This document shows, in pieces, positions 1 through 6,588 of a stretch of 10,156 bases of DNA. The notes beneath the pieces were generated by a model. It was not told the DNA's origin, made no database searches, and was given only the letters and a program-made list of their open reading frames with translations. The position numbers and the translations under genes are program-made. Position 1 is the stretch's first letter. Each line of letters begins with the position of its first letter. The stretch is from an uncultured Chloroflexota bacterium (GTDB taxonomy: Bacteria; Chloroflexota; Dehalococcoidia; SAR202; UBA11138), in assembly GCA_913046025.1 (NCBI GenBank), contig CAJWRP010000044.1:1-10156 (forward strand). Direction: 5' to 3'.

Positions 1-527
1 TTATCGGTCTGGGCGCGATCGGCCTCATTGTCGCGGAAATATGCCATGCTTTTGGAATGAACGTGATGGGATACGACCCTTATGCCAATGCTGTTTCGGG
101 TGGAATTCGTAGAGTTGAGCTTGACGAACTATTGATCAGTTCAGACTTCGTAAATGTGCATGTGCCGCTAACCCAGGAGAATGAGGGAATGCTGAATTCA
201 GAGCGCATTGGAATGATGAAGTCAACGGCTTTTCTAGTTAGCGCTTCTGAAGCAGGTGTATTCGAAGGCGATGCTCTTGTGGATGCCTTAAAGCGAAAGC
301 GTATAGCTGGTGCTGCCCTTGACGTTTTCGAGTCGCATCCCATTTCGCCACAGAGCCCGCTACTGTCCCTGGAAAACGTTGTACTCACTCCCCACGTCGG
401 CGGTGCAACTGAGGAGACAGTCGAACGCCACTCCCGCATGATGGCGGACGATATTATTCGCTTCCTGAACGAAGAAAGACCAGTAAATCTGGTTAACCCT
501 GATGTCTGGAAGTCGAAGAGGGCTTGA
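1..527 (+). CDS. D-2-hydroxyacid dehydrogenase family protein, 5'-truncated by window start
   Basis: The gene enters from upstream; the reading frame begins at base 3 and the stop is at 525-527. The first visible residues include GLGAIG, the Rossmann nucleotide-binding glycine motif, followed by GYDPYA, where the Asp typically binds the adenosine ribose of NAD. Further on are the helix pattern DALVDALKRKRIAGAALDVF and the TPHVGGAT block typical of the phosphoglycerate/2-hydroxyacid dehydrogenase family. The N-terminal catalytic domain is outside the window. Two catalytic positions are altered. Where the family has Arg in an ARG(G) motif, this protein has Glu (bases 249-251, context SASEAG). 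Where it has Glu in the DVFxxEP motif, this protein has His (bases 336-338, context DVFESHP). The active-site His of TPHxGG is kept (bases 393-395). Fold assignment is firm, but normal dehydrogenase activity is doubtful. It is the first visible gene of a co-directional operon, with the kinase starting 4 nt after its stop. Confidence 0.88.
   Translation, partial: IGLGAIGLIVAEICHAFGMNVMGYDPYANAVSGGIRRVELDELLISSDFVNVHVPLTQENEGMLNSERIGMMKSTAFLVSASEAGVFEGDALVDALKRKRIAGAALDVFESHPISPQSPLLSLENVVLTPHVGGATEETVERHSRMMADDIIRFLNEERPVNLVNPDVWKSKRA
515..522 (+). promoter_or_regulatory. Ribosome binding site deciding the GTG start of the FGGY kinase
   Basis: The purine-rich GAAGAGGG lies 9 nt before GTG 532 and inside the end of the dehydrogenase gene. 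It supports the GTG over the in-frame ATG at 502, which has no comparable sequence before it and would overlap the dehydrogenase by 26 nt. Confidence 0.55.
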
Positions 528-531
528 GAAA

Positions 532-2040
532 GTGAGCGACGGACCAGTCCTTGTGATTGACGCTGGCTCCAGCAGGTTGCGCTGCTACCTGTTCGATAGC
601 GAAGGTTCAATAGTCTCCACGACTGCCGCTGAGTGGCCGTACTTGGACGAACCTGACGCCTCTTCGATGGCCAAGGCCTTTGACCCCCGATTGTTGTGGC
701 ATGCTATAGCCAAAGCCATCAAGCAATGCGTCGACGATGCGCCTGCCTATGTGGGAGCCGTAGCGTGTGTAACTGTTACCAGTCAGCGGCAGGCCGTTGT
801 TTTTGTGGACAGCGAGGGCGAAGAAATATACGCTGGCCCCAATATGGACCTACGGGCGGTATTCGAAGGAGCCGCGATAGACGAATCCCACCGTGAACAG
901 GTATATGCGGTAACCGGGCATCTCCCCTCTTTTCTTTTTACGCCAGCCAAGATGCGCTGGTTTCAGAAACAACGGCCAGACGCCTACGCTAAGATAGCCA
1001 ACGTTTTAACGCTGGCTGACTGGATAGCGTGGCGACTCACCGGCGTTTTCACTAACGAAATAACACTGGCTGGCGAGGCTGGTCTGCTAGACATCGACGG
1101 TCGCCACTGGTGTAACCAGCTGTTAGGAGAACTAGATCTGCTTGAACACGCGAATAGGCTTGCGAATGCTGCCGATATTATTGGCCATGTTAAGTCTGAA
1201 GTAGCCCTGGATCTTAATTTCAAAAAAAAAGTTCCGGTAACCATAGCAGGGGCAGACTCCCAGTGCGGTCTGCTCGGCATGGGCGTAGCGCAACCTGGTC
1301 ACATCGGCATCGTCGCTGGGTGGAGCGCACCTGTTCAGTTGGTGACAGCCAGGCCTACCTTTTCACAGCAGGGGCGTACATGGGTCGGTTGCCATCTGCT
1401 GACCGACCTATGGGTAGCAGAAAGCTCCGCTGGCGCTACAGGCAGCGCGTACCAGTGGCTAGCAGATACAATATACCGCGATGCAAAAGACCCCTTTGCC
1501 GAGATGAGTATCGAGGCAGCCGAAGCCGAGCCTGGTTCCAACGGAGCGCTCTCGATGATGGGAAACGGCGGCATGAACATGAGTGCCCTGGGTATGACAT
1601 ATGGAGGGATCATGTTTCCGGTACCACTGACTTCGGCAACTGGTGGCGTCGATAGAAGACACCTGATTCGAGCCGCTTTGGAATCAACGGCCTACGCCAT
1701 CAGGGCCAACATTGAACAACTGGAATCCTTGACTGGCGACAGCGCAAAAACCATTTCGCTGGGCGGCGGCATGACAAGATCTGAGCTATTTGAAAGAATA
1801 CTCGTGGATGTTCTCGGCCGGGATATTTTCGTTGCCCCAGTGCCAGACGTAACGTCCATAGGAGCTTACCTCTGTGGGAAGGTGGCCATCGGCGATATGG
1901 GTAGTCTGTCGGAAGCCGCCGAATGGGCCTCGGGCAGGATGCGCGTGCTGCAGATCAACGTTCGCGATGCCGCTGAATATGAAGAGCTTTATCAGGGTTG
2001 GACCCGTCTCTCTCAAACGCTTCGTCAAATTGAGCTTTAG
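532..2040 (+). CDS. FGGY-family carbohydrate kinase
   Basis: Predicted 502-residue ATP-dependent sugar kinase (cytosolic), the usual length for FGGY enzymes. I prefer GTG 532 because it follows the upstream stop by 4 nt, has a purine-rich ribosome site, and places the first ATPase motif (IDAGSSRLR, residues 9-17) at the normal distance from the start. Other family marks are SQRQ near residue 84, PNMDLRA near residue 103, the catalytic-base region GADSQCG with Asp at about residue 242, and the C-terminal adenosine-binding GGGMTRS at about 411-417. The PNxDxRA and VYAVTG blocks recall the LsrK/YgcE-like branch as I remember it, so an autoinducer-2 or sugar-acid kinase role is possible. Neighbouring aldolase and SDR genes argue for a ketose or sugar-acid catabolic pathway. 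The substrate is not identifiable by eye. A run of nine A at 1222-1230 encodes three Lys in frame. Confidence 0.9.
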   Translation: MSDGPVLVIDAGSSRLRCYLFDSEGSIVSTTAAEWPYLDEPDASSMAKAFDPRLLWHAIAKAIKQCVDDAPAYVGAVACVTVTSQRQAVVFVDSEGEEIYAGPNMDLRAVFEGAAIDESHREQVYAVTGHLPSFLFTPAKMRWFQKQRPDAYAKIANVLTLADWIAWRLTGVFTNEITLAGEAGLLDIDGRHWCNQLLGELDLLEHANRLANAADIIGHVKSEVALDLNFKKKVPVTIAGADSQCGLLGMGVAQPGHIGIVAGWSAPVQLVTARPTFSQQGRTWVGCHLLTDLWVAESSAGATGSAYQWLADTIYRDAKDPFAEMSIEAAEAEPGSNGALSMMGNGGMNMSALGMTYGGIMFPVPLTSATGGVDRRHLIRAALESTAYAIRANIEQLESLTGDSAKTISLGGGMTRSELFERILVDVLGRDIFVAPVPDVTSIGAYLCGKVAIGDMGSLSEAAEWASGRMRVLQINVRDAAEYEELYQGWTRLSQTLRQIEL

Positions 2041-2070
2041 CCTGTCTGATAGAGGAGATTTGTCGGCATT

Positions 2071-2760
2071 ATGAACATTCGCTGGGAGCAGGAAAAGCGC
2101 GCCGTAGTAGCGGCTGCGCAGGAGATGGAATCGCAGGGCCTGACCAGCGGCACCAGTGGTAACGTCAGCGTCCGCCTTGCCTCCAATGCGTGCGGCGAAA
2201 GTGTTGTGGCCATTACACCAACGGGAGTACCCTACCCTAGTCTGACGCCCGAAGATATTGTGGTAGTAGACCTGGATGTGAATCCCATAGATGGAGACGG
2301 CATTCCATCATCGGAAACCCTGCTGCATACGGAGATATATCGGCGCAGGCCAGACGCTGGCGCAATAATCCACACCCACTCAGTGTTCGCCAGCGTAGCG
2401 GCGGTCAGAGGTATGAATATTCCTCCCATTATCGATGAGGCAATTATCTTGCTAGGTGGAACCATAGAGGTGTCCGAGTACGCTTTTCCTAGTTCGCAGG
2501 AGCTAGCAGACAGCGTATTGGCCGCGCTGGGACAGCGAAATGCCGCAATCATCCGAAATCACGGCGCTGTTTGTGTAGGAGTCGACCTCAAAGAGGCCTT
2601 AAATGTCGGCATTCTTCTGGAACGACTGGCCCAAATATATTATTATGCAGCTGCTACTGGGAAGGTGAACACAATCCCGCCTGATGTGGTCGAGGCCGAG
2701 ATAGCCATCTTCAACATGCGTCGTCAGGCTCATCTGAGCAGCCTCGATTCAGAACTGTGA
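2071..2760 (+). CDS. Class II (zinc) aldolase, fuculose-phosphate aldolase/AraD type
   Basis: This 229-residue protein belongs to the class II aldolase/adducin family, which splits a sugar phosphate to dihydroxyacetone phosphate (or a related C3/C2 unit) plus an aldehyde, or epimerises ribulose 5-phosphate. SGTSGN at residues 26-31 is the phosphate-binding loop, and PSSE places the catalytic Glu at residue 82. HTH gives zinc ligands His101 and His103, and RNHG gives the third zinc ligand, His164. All the key residues are present, so the enzyme is probably active. AGAGGAGA at 2051-2058 lies 12 nt before the ATG. The gene follows the FGGY kinase by 30 nt, and kinase plus class II aldolase is the classic pairing of fucose, rhamnose, ribulose and four-carbon sugar-acid pathways. 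Which sugar is used is unknown. Some members of this family decarboxylate sugar-acid phosphates instead, in the manner of OtnC-like proteins. Confidence 0.9.
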   Translation: MNIRWEQEKRAVVAAAQEMESQGLTSGTSGNVSVRLASNACGESVVAITPTGVPYPSLTPEDIVVVDLDVNPIDGDGIPSSETLLHTEIYRRRPDAGAIIHTHSVFASVAAVRGMNIPPIIDEAIILLGGTIEVSEYAFPSSQELADSVLAALGQRNAAIIRNHGAVCVGVDLKEALNVGILLERLAQIYYYAAATGKVNTIPPDVVEAEIAIFNMRRQAHLSSLDSEL

Positions 2761-2763
2761 GGA
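2759..2763 (+). promoter_or_regulatory. Ribosome binding site supporting a TTG start
   Basis: GAGGA overlaps the aldolase stop codon and lies 6 nt before TTG 2770. No ATG or GTG in that frame occurs near the start of the conserved-looking sequence, so this site is the main support for the TTG start of the next gene. Confidence 0.55.
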
Positions 2764-2769
2764 ATACAG

Positions 2770-3135
2770 TTGGTTAGTGTCCCTGGATTTCTGTTGAGAC
2801 GGCTCTACGTTAAGGGTAGTCTGAAGAACACACCCACAGGGTTCGAATTCAAACTAATGAATAAACTGGGTTCTGGCTATGCCCACGGCATGGCACCACT
2901 AACAGTTGATGGTGTGGAGCAAGATCTGAGCCACGTTTACTTCATCACAGATGGTCTGGAGACTGCCTTCGATCAGGTTTCCAAGGAAAATACCTTCACG
3001 CTGGCAATGAACAGAAATATCACTGTCTGGGTAGACGGCGTTACGCTGGAGATCGGCAGCAGAAAGGTCGGAATGGGATTTGCGGTTCCGGGCCTGGGAA
3101 CTCTCAAATTCGACTTTACCGATGTGATCGAGTAG
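2770..3135 (+). CDS. Uncharacterised 121-residue protein in sugar operon
   Basis: I do not recognise a named family with confidence. The TTG start is chosen from the adjacent GAGGA and the 9-nt spacing from the aldolase. The protein opens with GFLLRRLYVKGSL, then alternates short hydrophobic and charged stretches with many Gly and Thr residues (NKLGSGYAHG, LTVDGVE, ITVWVDGVTLEIG, GLGTLKFDF). This pattern suggests an all-beta or beta-rich small cytosolic domain. There is no signal peptide, no transmembrane segment and no Cys or clustered His that would suggest a metal site. Its stop shares one base with the start of the epimerase gene (TAGTG), so it is translationally coupled within the operon. 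A binding, allosteric or accessory role in the sugar pathway is plausible, but no catalytic motif is visible. Clean codon structure over the whole frame and operon packing support it as a real gene. Confidence 0.75.
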   Translation: MVSVPGFLLRRLYVKGSLKNTPTGFEFKLMNKLGSGYAHGMAPLTVDGVEQDLSHVYFITDGLETAFDQVSKENTFTLAMNRNITVWVDGVTLEIGSRKVGMGFAVPGLGTLKFDFTDVIE

Positions 3136-4097
3136 TGAGCGCGGGCATTCGGCGAGTGGCCGTGACGGGGGCCTCCGGCTATATAGGCACTCAACTTATT
3201 CGACATCTGGAGGCCTTGGACGAGGTTGACCACATATTGGCCACGGATATCCGTCCTCTTCAGCTACAGCACTCCAACAAGGTCAAATTCGTAAATCATG
3301 ACGTAACAGTGCCATTACAGGAGCTGTTTCAGGAGCATGGCATCGATGCCGTCGCACACCTGGCATTCGTGCTCCAACCTGGCCGCGACGCTAGTCGTAT
3401 TCGTGCCGTCAACGTCGGTGGCGCGGTGAATGTAATGGGCTCTTGCGTGGGCACGAGCGTTCGGCATCTTGTTTGCCTCAGCAGCACCACGGTGTACGGC
3501 GCTCATGCCGACAATCCTCCCCTGCTGATAGAAGAATCTCCTTTGCGCCCGGTGAAGGGCTTTCTTTACGGTGAGAACAAGACCGAGATAGAAGCGCGAC
3601 TGAAAGACTTTAGGATATCCTACCCAGATCTCTCGGTCTCGGTGTTGCGCTCCTGCCCGGTCTTGGGCCCCAGCGCGGACAACTACGTAGCCCGATCGTT
3701 CTCGCGGTCAGTGCTGGTAGCCTTTCGAGGCCATGACCCTCAGATGCAGTTCCTGCATGAGGACGACATGTGCCGCATACTTGCCTACTGCCTCTTGAAC
3801 GGAGTGGACGGCACCTACAACGTGGCTGGTGTCGGAAGCGTGGGGTGGGAGCAAATGGCCGAGCTTGGCCGTAAGCGGATGGTGAAACTACCCGGGCCGC
3901 TGCTCCGAGGGTTGACCGGACTTACCTGGGCAGCACGTCTGCAAAGCAGTTCTGACGCTAGCGGCCTGGAGCTAATACGATATCCGTTTCTTGCGTCCAC
4001 TGAGAAGTTGGAACGCGAGCACGGGCTGAAAGCCGGGAAGTCATCGCGAGAGACGTGGCTGGCTTTCGTTGAGAGCAACGGGAGGCAAAAGCAGTGA
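3135..4097 (+). CDS. NAD-dependent epimerase/dehydratase (extended SDR)
   Basis: This 320-residue extended short-chain dehydrogenase acts on sugars or sugar nucleotides. TGASGYIG at residues 11-18 is the dinucleotide-binding motif, and Asp38 at the end of the second strand indicates preference for NAD over NADP. The catalytic triad is visible as SSTT (residues 116-119) and YGENK (Tyr145, Lys149). The C-terminal half (from about residue 170) carries the usual substrate-binding region, including LRSCPVLGP and a TYNVAG block. The GTG start overlaps the preceding stop by one base, has no obvious Shine-Dalgarno of its own and probably relies on coupling. Its own end overlaps the nucleoside hydrolase start by 4 nt. 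Family members include 4-epimerases, dehydratases and lactone-forming sugar dehydrogenases. In a catabolic operon, oxidation of a free sugar is a reasonable guess but not shown. Confidence 0.87.
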   Translation: MSAGIRRVAVTGASGYIGTQLIRHLEALDEVDHILATDIRPLQLQHSNKVKFVNHDVTVPLQELFQEHGIDAVAHLAFVLQPGRDASRIRAVNVGGAVNVMGSCVGTSVRHLVCLSSTTVYGAHADNPPLLIEESPLRPVKGFLYGENKTEIEARLKDFRISYPDLSVSVLRSCPVLGPSADNYVARSFSRSVLVAFRGHDPQMQFLHEDDMCRILAYCLLNGVDGTYNVAGVGSVGWEQMAELGRKRMVKLPGPLLRGLTGLTWAARLQSSSDASGLELIRYPFLASTEKLEREHGLKAGKSSRETWLAFVESNGRQKQ

Positions 4098-4981
4098 AAG
4101 TGCTCATAGACACAGACCCCGGCACCGACGATGTGCTGGCCCTGATTCTAGCGCTGAATTCACCAAATATTCAAATTCTGGGATTCACTACCGTGGCGGG
4201 TAACGCTTCCCTGAACCAAACAACGCGGAACGCGCTTCGCGTTCTGGAGTACATGGGCCGGACGGATATCCCTGTGCATAGAGGGGCATCTCGCCCTCTA
4301 AAGGGGCGGTTCAGCTACGCCTACTTCTATCACGGCCCTGCAGGTCTAACGGTTCGGCTGCCCATACCTCAGACCAAACCATCGCCTCTCTCGGCGCGAA
4401 GGGCCATTGTGGATGCTGCCAAGGCAGACCCCGGTGAGGTAACGCTGATCACCCTGGGGCCGTTGACCAACGTTGCCAGAGCCATTCAGGACGAGCCATC
4501 TCTGCCAACGCTGTTGAAGGAAATCTACGTCATGGGCGGAGCCGTCAACGTACCTGGTAACGTTACGCCCTTTGCCGAATTTAATATTTACGACGACGCC
4601 GAGGCTGCCAACGTGGTGTTCTCTTCTGATGCCAACATCACGCTGGTGGGTCTGGATGTCTGTCACGAGCCGTCAGTTTGGCCCGACGAGACAAGCTGGT
4701 TTAATGGCAAGTCGATTGGCGAAAAGCTCGTCGCCCGGATAATACGGAACTGGTTCAAGTTGCACCCTGAAAACGATCGCTACAACCTCTGCGACCCCCT
4801 CACGGTGCTTGCCGCTCTGGCTCCGGGATATTTCACCTCCGAGCAGGCTCATGTACAGGTTGAGACAGTGGGAGAGCGTAGAGGGCAGACGGTGGCAAAT
4901 TTCAGTTCAGGGCATATGCGCGTGGCGATCGACATCGATATAGCGGCAGCCAAAACCGCTGTTCTGGAAGGTCTGCGCTAG
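4094..4981 (+). CDS. Inosine/uridine-type nucleoside hydrolase
   Basis: This 295-residue protein is of the nucleoside N-ribohydrolase family, which hydrolyses the N-glycosidic bond of nucleosides to free ribose and base using a bound calcium ion. The N-terminal DTDPGTDD cluster (residues 6-13) supplies the Ca and ribose-binding Asp residues. TLGPLTN (120-126), MGGA (147-150) and the AEFNIYDD block (161-168) match the family core, and Asp234 in CDPLTVLA is the expected last calcium ligand. The residue just before that Asp is Cys233 (bases 4790-4792), where the best-studied enzymes have a catalytic His. Cys at this point is a feature of a less studied subgroup of the family as I recall it. GTG 4094 overlaps the epimerase stop (GTGA), and GGGAGG at 4080-4085 lies 8 nt upstream. 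This is the last gene of the operon. It could supply ribose to the kinase and aldolase, or act on another N-riboside. Confidence 0.92.
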   Translation: MKVLIDTDPGTDDVLALILALNSPNIQILGFTTVAGNASLNQTTRNALRVLEYMGRTDIPVHRGASRPLKGRFSYAYFYHGPAGLTVRLPIPQTKPSPLSARRAIVDAAKADPGEVTLITLGPLTNVARAIQDEPSLPTLLKEIYVMGGAVNVPGNVTPFAEFNIYDDAEAANVVFSSDANITLVGLDVCHEPSVWPDETSWFNGKSIGEKLVARIIRNWFKLHPENDRYNLCDPLTVLAALAPGYFTSEQAHVQVETVGERRGQTVANFSSGHMRVAIDIDIAAAKTAVLEGLR

Positions 4982-5035
4982 TCAACGGCCTGATGCCTGC
5001 CTATATGCTTTTTATCATTTCATGAACATAAACTG

Positions 5036-5064
5036 TTGACCTCATCTAGTAGCAGTGCTATATT
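5036..5064 (+). promoter_or_regulatory. Sigma70-type promoter of the suf operon
   Basis: TTGACC at 5036-5041 (five of six matches to the -35 consensus) is followed by exactly 17 nt and TATATT at 5059-5064 (five of six matches to the -10). TGC just before the -10 gives an extended -10 element. The expected transcription start is near 5071, leaving a leader of about 55 nt before sufB. Confidence 0.75.
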
Positions 5065-5074
5065 ACCAGTGCCA

Positions 5075-5097
5075 TTGTTGACTAAATTCGTCAACAA
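5075..5097 (+). promoter_or_regulatory. Perfect inverted repeat, candidate operator of the suf operon
   Basis: TTGTTGAC at 5075-5082 and its exact reverse complement GTCAACAA at 5090-5097 flank a 7-nt AT-rich spacer. The 23-bp site begins a few bases after the predicted transcription start, a typical place for a repressor to block the promoter. The Rrf2-family protein encoded at 9512 in the same operon is the natural candidate to bind it, but that link is an inference. As RNA it could form an 8-bp hairpin, yet no T-run follows, so a terminator is unlikely. Confidence 0.6.
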
Positions 5098-5110
5098 ACC
5101 TTTCACCCAC

Positions 5111-5115
5111 AGGAG
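5111..5115 (+). promoter_or_regulatory. Ribosome binding site of sufB
   Basis: AGGAG sits 10 nt before ATG 5126 and fixes the sufB start there. A longer frame open from TTG 5036 would start inside the -35 promoter box and is therefore rejected. Confidence 0.8.
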
Positions 5116-5125
5116 AAGTTCCATT

Positions 5126-6586
5126 ATGACCGAACAAAAGGTCATTTCGCGCGAAACTGGAGTCGAGGATCAGGAGTACAAATGGGGATTCGACTTTGAT
5201 ATTGAATCCGACAAAATCCCCAAGGGCCTAAGCGAAGACGTAGTACGTCTAATCTCCCATAAGAAGCACGAACCAGAGTGGATGCTGGAATGGCGTCTGA
5301 AGGCATACAAACATTGGCTTACCCTCAAAAATGAGGAGCCAACTTGGCCCAACATCAATTACCCGCCTATCGATTTCCAGGACATCATCTATTACGCGGC
5401 GCCTAAGTCGCAGACCGACGCCCCCAAGAGCATGGATGATGTCGACCCTGAAATTAAGGAGGCCTTCGACAAGCTGGGCATTCCGCTGATTGAACAACAA
5501 CGGCTTAGCGGTGTGGCAGTGGATGCAGTGCTAGACAGCGCTTCCGTGGCCACAACTTATCGCAAGATGCTCGAGGACGTTGGCGTTATCTTCTGCCCGA
5601 TTAGCGAGGCGGTGAAAGACCACCCCGATCTCGTTAAGAAATACTTGGGCTCCGTAGTTCCTTACACCGACAATTTTTACGCTACGCTTAACTCTGCGGT
5701 ATACAGCGATGGCTCATTTGTATACGTTCCACCGGGAGTGCGGTGTCCTATTGAGTTGATGACCTACTTCCGCATCAACGAGTTGGACACCGGCCAGTTC
5801 GAGCGAACCCTCATTATCGCCGACAAGGGCAGCTACGTTAGCTACCTTGAGGGCTGCACCGCTCCCATGCGCAAGACCCACCAGCTTCATGCTGCAGTGG
5901 TCGAGTTGATCGCGCTGGACGATGCTGAGATCAAGTACTCCACTTTGCAGAACTGGTATCCCGGCGACAAGGAAGGCAACGGAGGAGTGTACAACTTCGT
6001 TACTAAGCGAGCCGCCGCCCGTGGGAAGAATTCGAAGATATCATGGACCCAGGTTGAGACCGGCTCCGCCATCACCTGGAAGTATCCTAGCGTCATCATG
6101 CAGGGCGACAACTCCGTAGGTGAGTTCTATTCCGTAGCGCTGGTGAACAACTACCAGCAGGCGGACACCGGAACCAAGATGATTCACATTGGCAAGAACA
6201 CCAGGAGCACCATCATCGCCAAAGGCATATCGGCCGGGAAGGCTCAGAACACTTATCGAGGGCAGGTCAAAATTATGCCTTCGGCTAAGAACGCTCGAAA
6301 CTTTACTCAGTGCGATTCGCTACTTATCGGAGATGAGTGTGGCGCGCACACTGTGCCGTATATCGAAGTCCGCAACCCGACGGCGCAGATGGCCCACGAG
6401 GCCACCACTTCCAAGGTCGACGATAGCCAACTGTTCTATTTGCAGCAGCGTGGCATAGACTTGGAGGAAGCTAACTACATGATTATCAACGGCTTTTGCC
6501 GGGGCATCTTTAAGGAGTTGCCGTTTGAGTTTGCCGCTGAGGCGTCTCAGCTGCTTAGAGTTAATTTGGAGGGGACCGTAGGGTAA
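5126..6586 (+). CDS. sufB: Fe-S cluster assembly scaffold SufB
   Basis: This 486-residue SufB is of normal length for the family. SufB pairs with SufD and the SufC ATPase to build [Fe-S] clusters and deliver them to apo-proteins in the cytosol. The N-terminal EYKWGF and helical region (to about 130) precede the beta-helix core. Residues reported as important in the E. coli protein have visible counterparts here: Cys244 in LEGCTAP, Cys396 in [10 protein letters not shown] and Glu425 in HEATTSK. The C-terminal FYLQQRGI...NGFCRGIF...LPFEFAAEA block forms the SufC/SufD-contacting helical domain. ATG 5126 has a clear AGGAG, and the gene is the first of the suf operon behind a strong promoter and palindrome. 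sufC begins 2 nt after its stop. Identity is essentially certain. Confidence 0.97.
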   Translation: MTEQKVISRETGVEDQEYKWGFDFDIESDKIPKGLSEDVVRLISHKKHEPEWMLEWRLKAYKHWLTLKNEEPTWPNINYPPIDFQDIIYYAAPKSQTDAPKSMDDVDPEIKEAFDKLGIPLIEQQRLSGVAVDAVLDSASVATTYRKMLEDVGVIFCPISEAVKDHPDLVKKYLGSVVPYTDNFYATLNSAVYSDGSFVYVPPGVRCPIELMTYFRINELDTGQFERTLIIADKGSYVSYLEGCTAPMRKTHQLHAAVVELIALDDAEIKYSTLQNWYPGDKEGNGGVYNFVTKRAAARGKNSKISWTQVETGSAITWKYPSVIMQGDNSVGEFYSVALVNNYQQADTGTKMIHIGKNTRSTIIAKGISAGKAQNTYRGQVKIMPSAKNARNFTQCDSLLIGDECGAHTVPYIEVRNPTAQMAHEATTSKVDDSQLFYLQQRGIDLEEANYMIINGFCRGIFKELPFEFAAEASQLLRVNLEGTVG

Positions 6587-6588
6587 AC

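Noticed and set aside
502..531. ATG 502 as the FGGY kinase start
   Set aside because: It would overlap the dehydrogenase by 26 nt, lacks a ribosome site and adds ten residues before the usual N-terminus; GTG 532 fits better.
80..610. Long minus-strand open frame opposite the dehydrogenase
   Set aside because: It is an antisense shadow of a clear coding frame; its translation is rich in Ser and Arg with no recognisable motif.
4982..5014. Rho-independent terminator after the nucleoside hydrolase
   Set aside because: A short T-run (CTTTTTAT) is present near 5008-5014, but the preceding sequence offers only a 3-bp GGC/GCC stem.
5036..5125. TTG 5036 as a longer sufB start
   Set aside because: It lies within the -35 box of the promoter, and the added 30 residues (Ser-rich) are not SufB-like. 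ATG 5126 has AGGAG at proper distance.
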